A stretch of 64,000 bases of DNA from Daucus carota subsp. sativus. Its lineage: Eukaryota; Streptophyta; Magnoliopsida; Apiales; Apiaceae. The DNA is taken from assembly GCF_001625215.2 (NCBI RefSeq), contig NC_030387.2, positions 25,494,517 to 25,558,516 on the forward strand, read 5' to 3'. Made by a program: the position numbers and the translations under genes. Positions 63,667 to 64,000 of the stretch are shown piece after piece. The notes beneath the pieces are model-generated. The model did no database searches and had not been told where the DNA came from. It saw only the letters and a list, made by a program, of their open reading frames with translations. Numbering within the stretch: position 1 is the stretch's first letter; each line of letters opens with the position of its first letter.

Positions 63667-64000
63667 GGCTAAATATCAATGTGGTTACTGAAGTGGAGGT
63701 CATATATCACTTTGTTCACTGGTCTTAACGGGGTGTCATTTGAATCACTTAATTGATAACAATTATCTCTATATATGTGTTCGAGAAGTGATATCAATAT
63801 TGATTGAGGTTTACACATTTTTCTTGAATATTACCACAACCAAGTAAAAAGTTGTGAGATATTGTATTCTAGGTAATACAATTAGATTTTAAAAAAACTT
63901 ATTTACTATACTAAAACTCACGACTTTTTACTTGGTTGCGGTAACATTCAAGAAAAATGTGTACACTGTACAACGTAATCAATATTAATGTACTCCCCAA
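63667..64000. mobile_element. Start of a second long-TIR element of the same family, cut by window end
   Basis: GGCTAAATATCAATGTGG...GGTCATATATCAC...GTCTTAACGGGGTGTCATTTGAATCA repeats the arm of the element at 62499 in direct orientation. It is followed by the same internal hairpin (CCAAGTAAAAAGTTGTGA and its inverse, 63840-63960). Confidence 0.7.

Overview
This is about 64 kb of AT-rich plant nuclear DNA. The genes have GT-AG introns, and the products are plant families: tRNA ligase RNL, NF-YB, clathrin light chain, thioredoxin-type GPX and an At3g09010-like kinase. Long (TA)n runs and many small TIR elements, some with clear target-site duplications (TSDs), fit a eudicot. I cannot name the species. 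No CRISPR, prokaryotic operon, rRNA or convincing functional tRNA gene is present, and I found no clearly new biological system. The novelty lies in recent mobile-element activity and local gene duplication.

Layout. 1-3.9 kb: 3' end of tRNA ligase (+). 5.2-8.0 kb: intronless DUF2921 membrane protein (+). 8-16 kb: intergenic, with a hAT element flanked by a perfect 8-bp TSD, a foldback element and tandem repeats. 16.1-19.7 kb: eight-exon nucleotidyltransferase/PAP-OAS1 gene (+) with a fossil copia fragment in its first intron. 20-24.3 kb: repeat-rich, including a CACTA element with a 3-bp TSD. 24.9-25.35 kb: single-exon NF-YB (-). 25.5-29.6 kb: direct duplication and two Mutator-like TIR elements, one with a perfect 9-bp TSD and nested insertions. 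30.1-34.6 kb: five-exon gene for a 142-residue Cys-rich protein (+). 36.2-39.5 kb: six-exon cytoplasmic receptor-like kinase (+). 40.5-43.0 kb: three-exon clathrin light chain (-). 44.0-46.8 kb: four-exon epoxide-hydrolase-like gene (-), with a duplicate of only its last exon at 47.5-47.8 kb. 48.9-55.9 kb: two tandem paralogues of a polytopic membrane protein (-). The 55-kb copy is intact; the 49-50-kb copy is split by a 714-bp hAT element. 56.5-62.4 kb: glutathione peroxidase (-), first exon outside the window, with a Helitron-like element, a SINE-like fragment and GC-rich DNA in its introns. 62.5-64 kb: nested long-TIR elements.

The genes look like unrelated housekeeping and stress functions (tRNA splicing, transcription, vesicle traffic, signalling, redox), not a pathway cluster. 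Exon models were built by reading GT-AG sites and phase by eye and comparing with remembered family sequences. No alignment or expression evidence was available.
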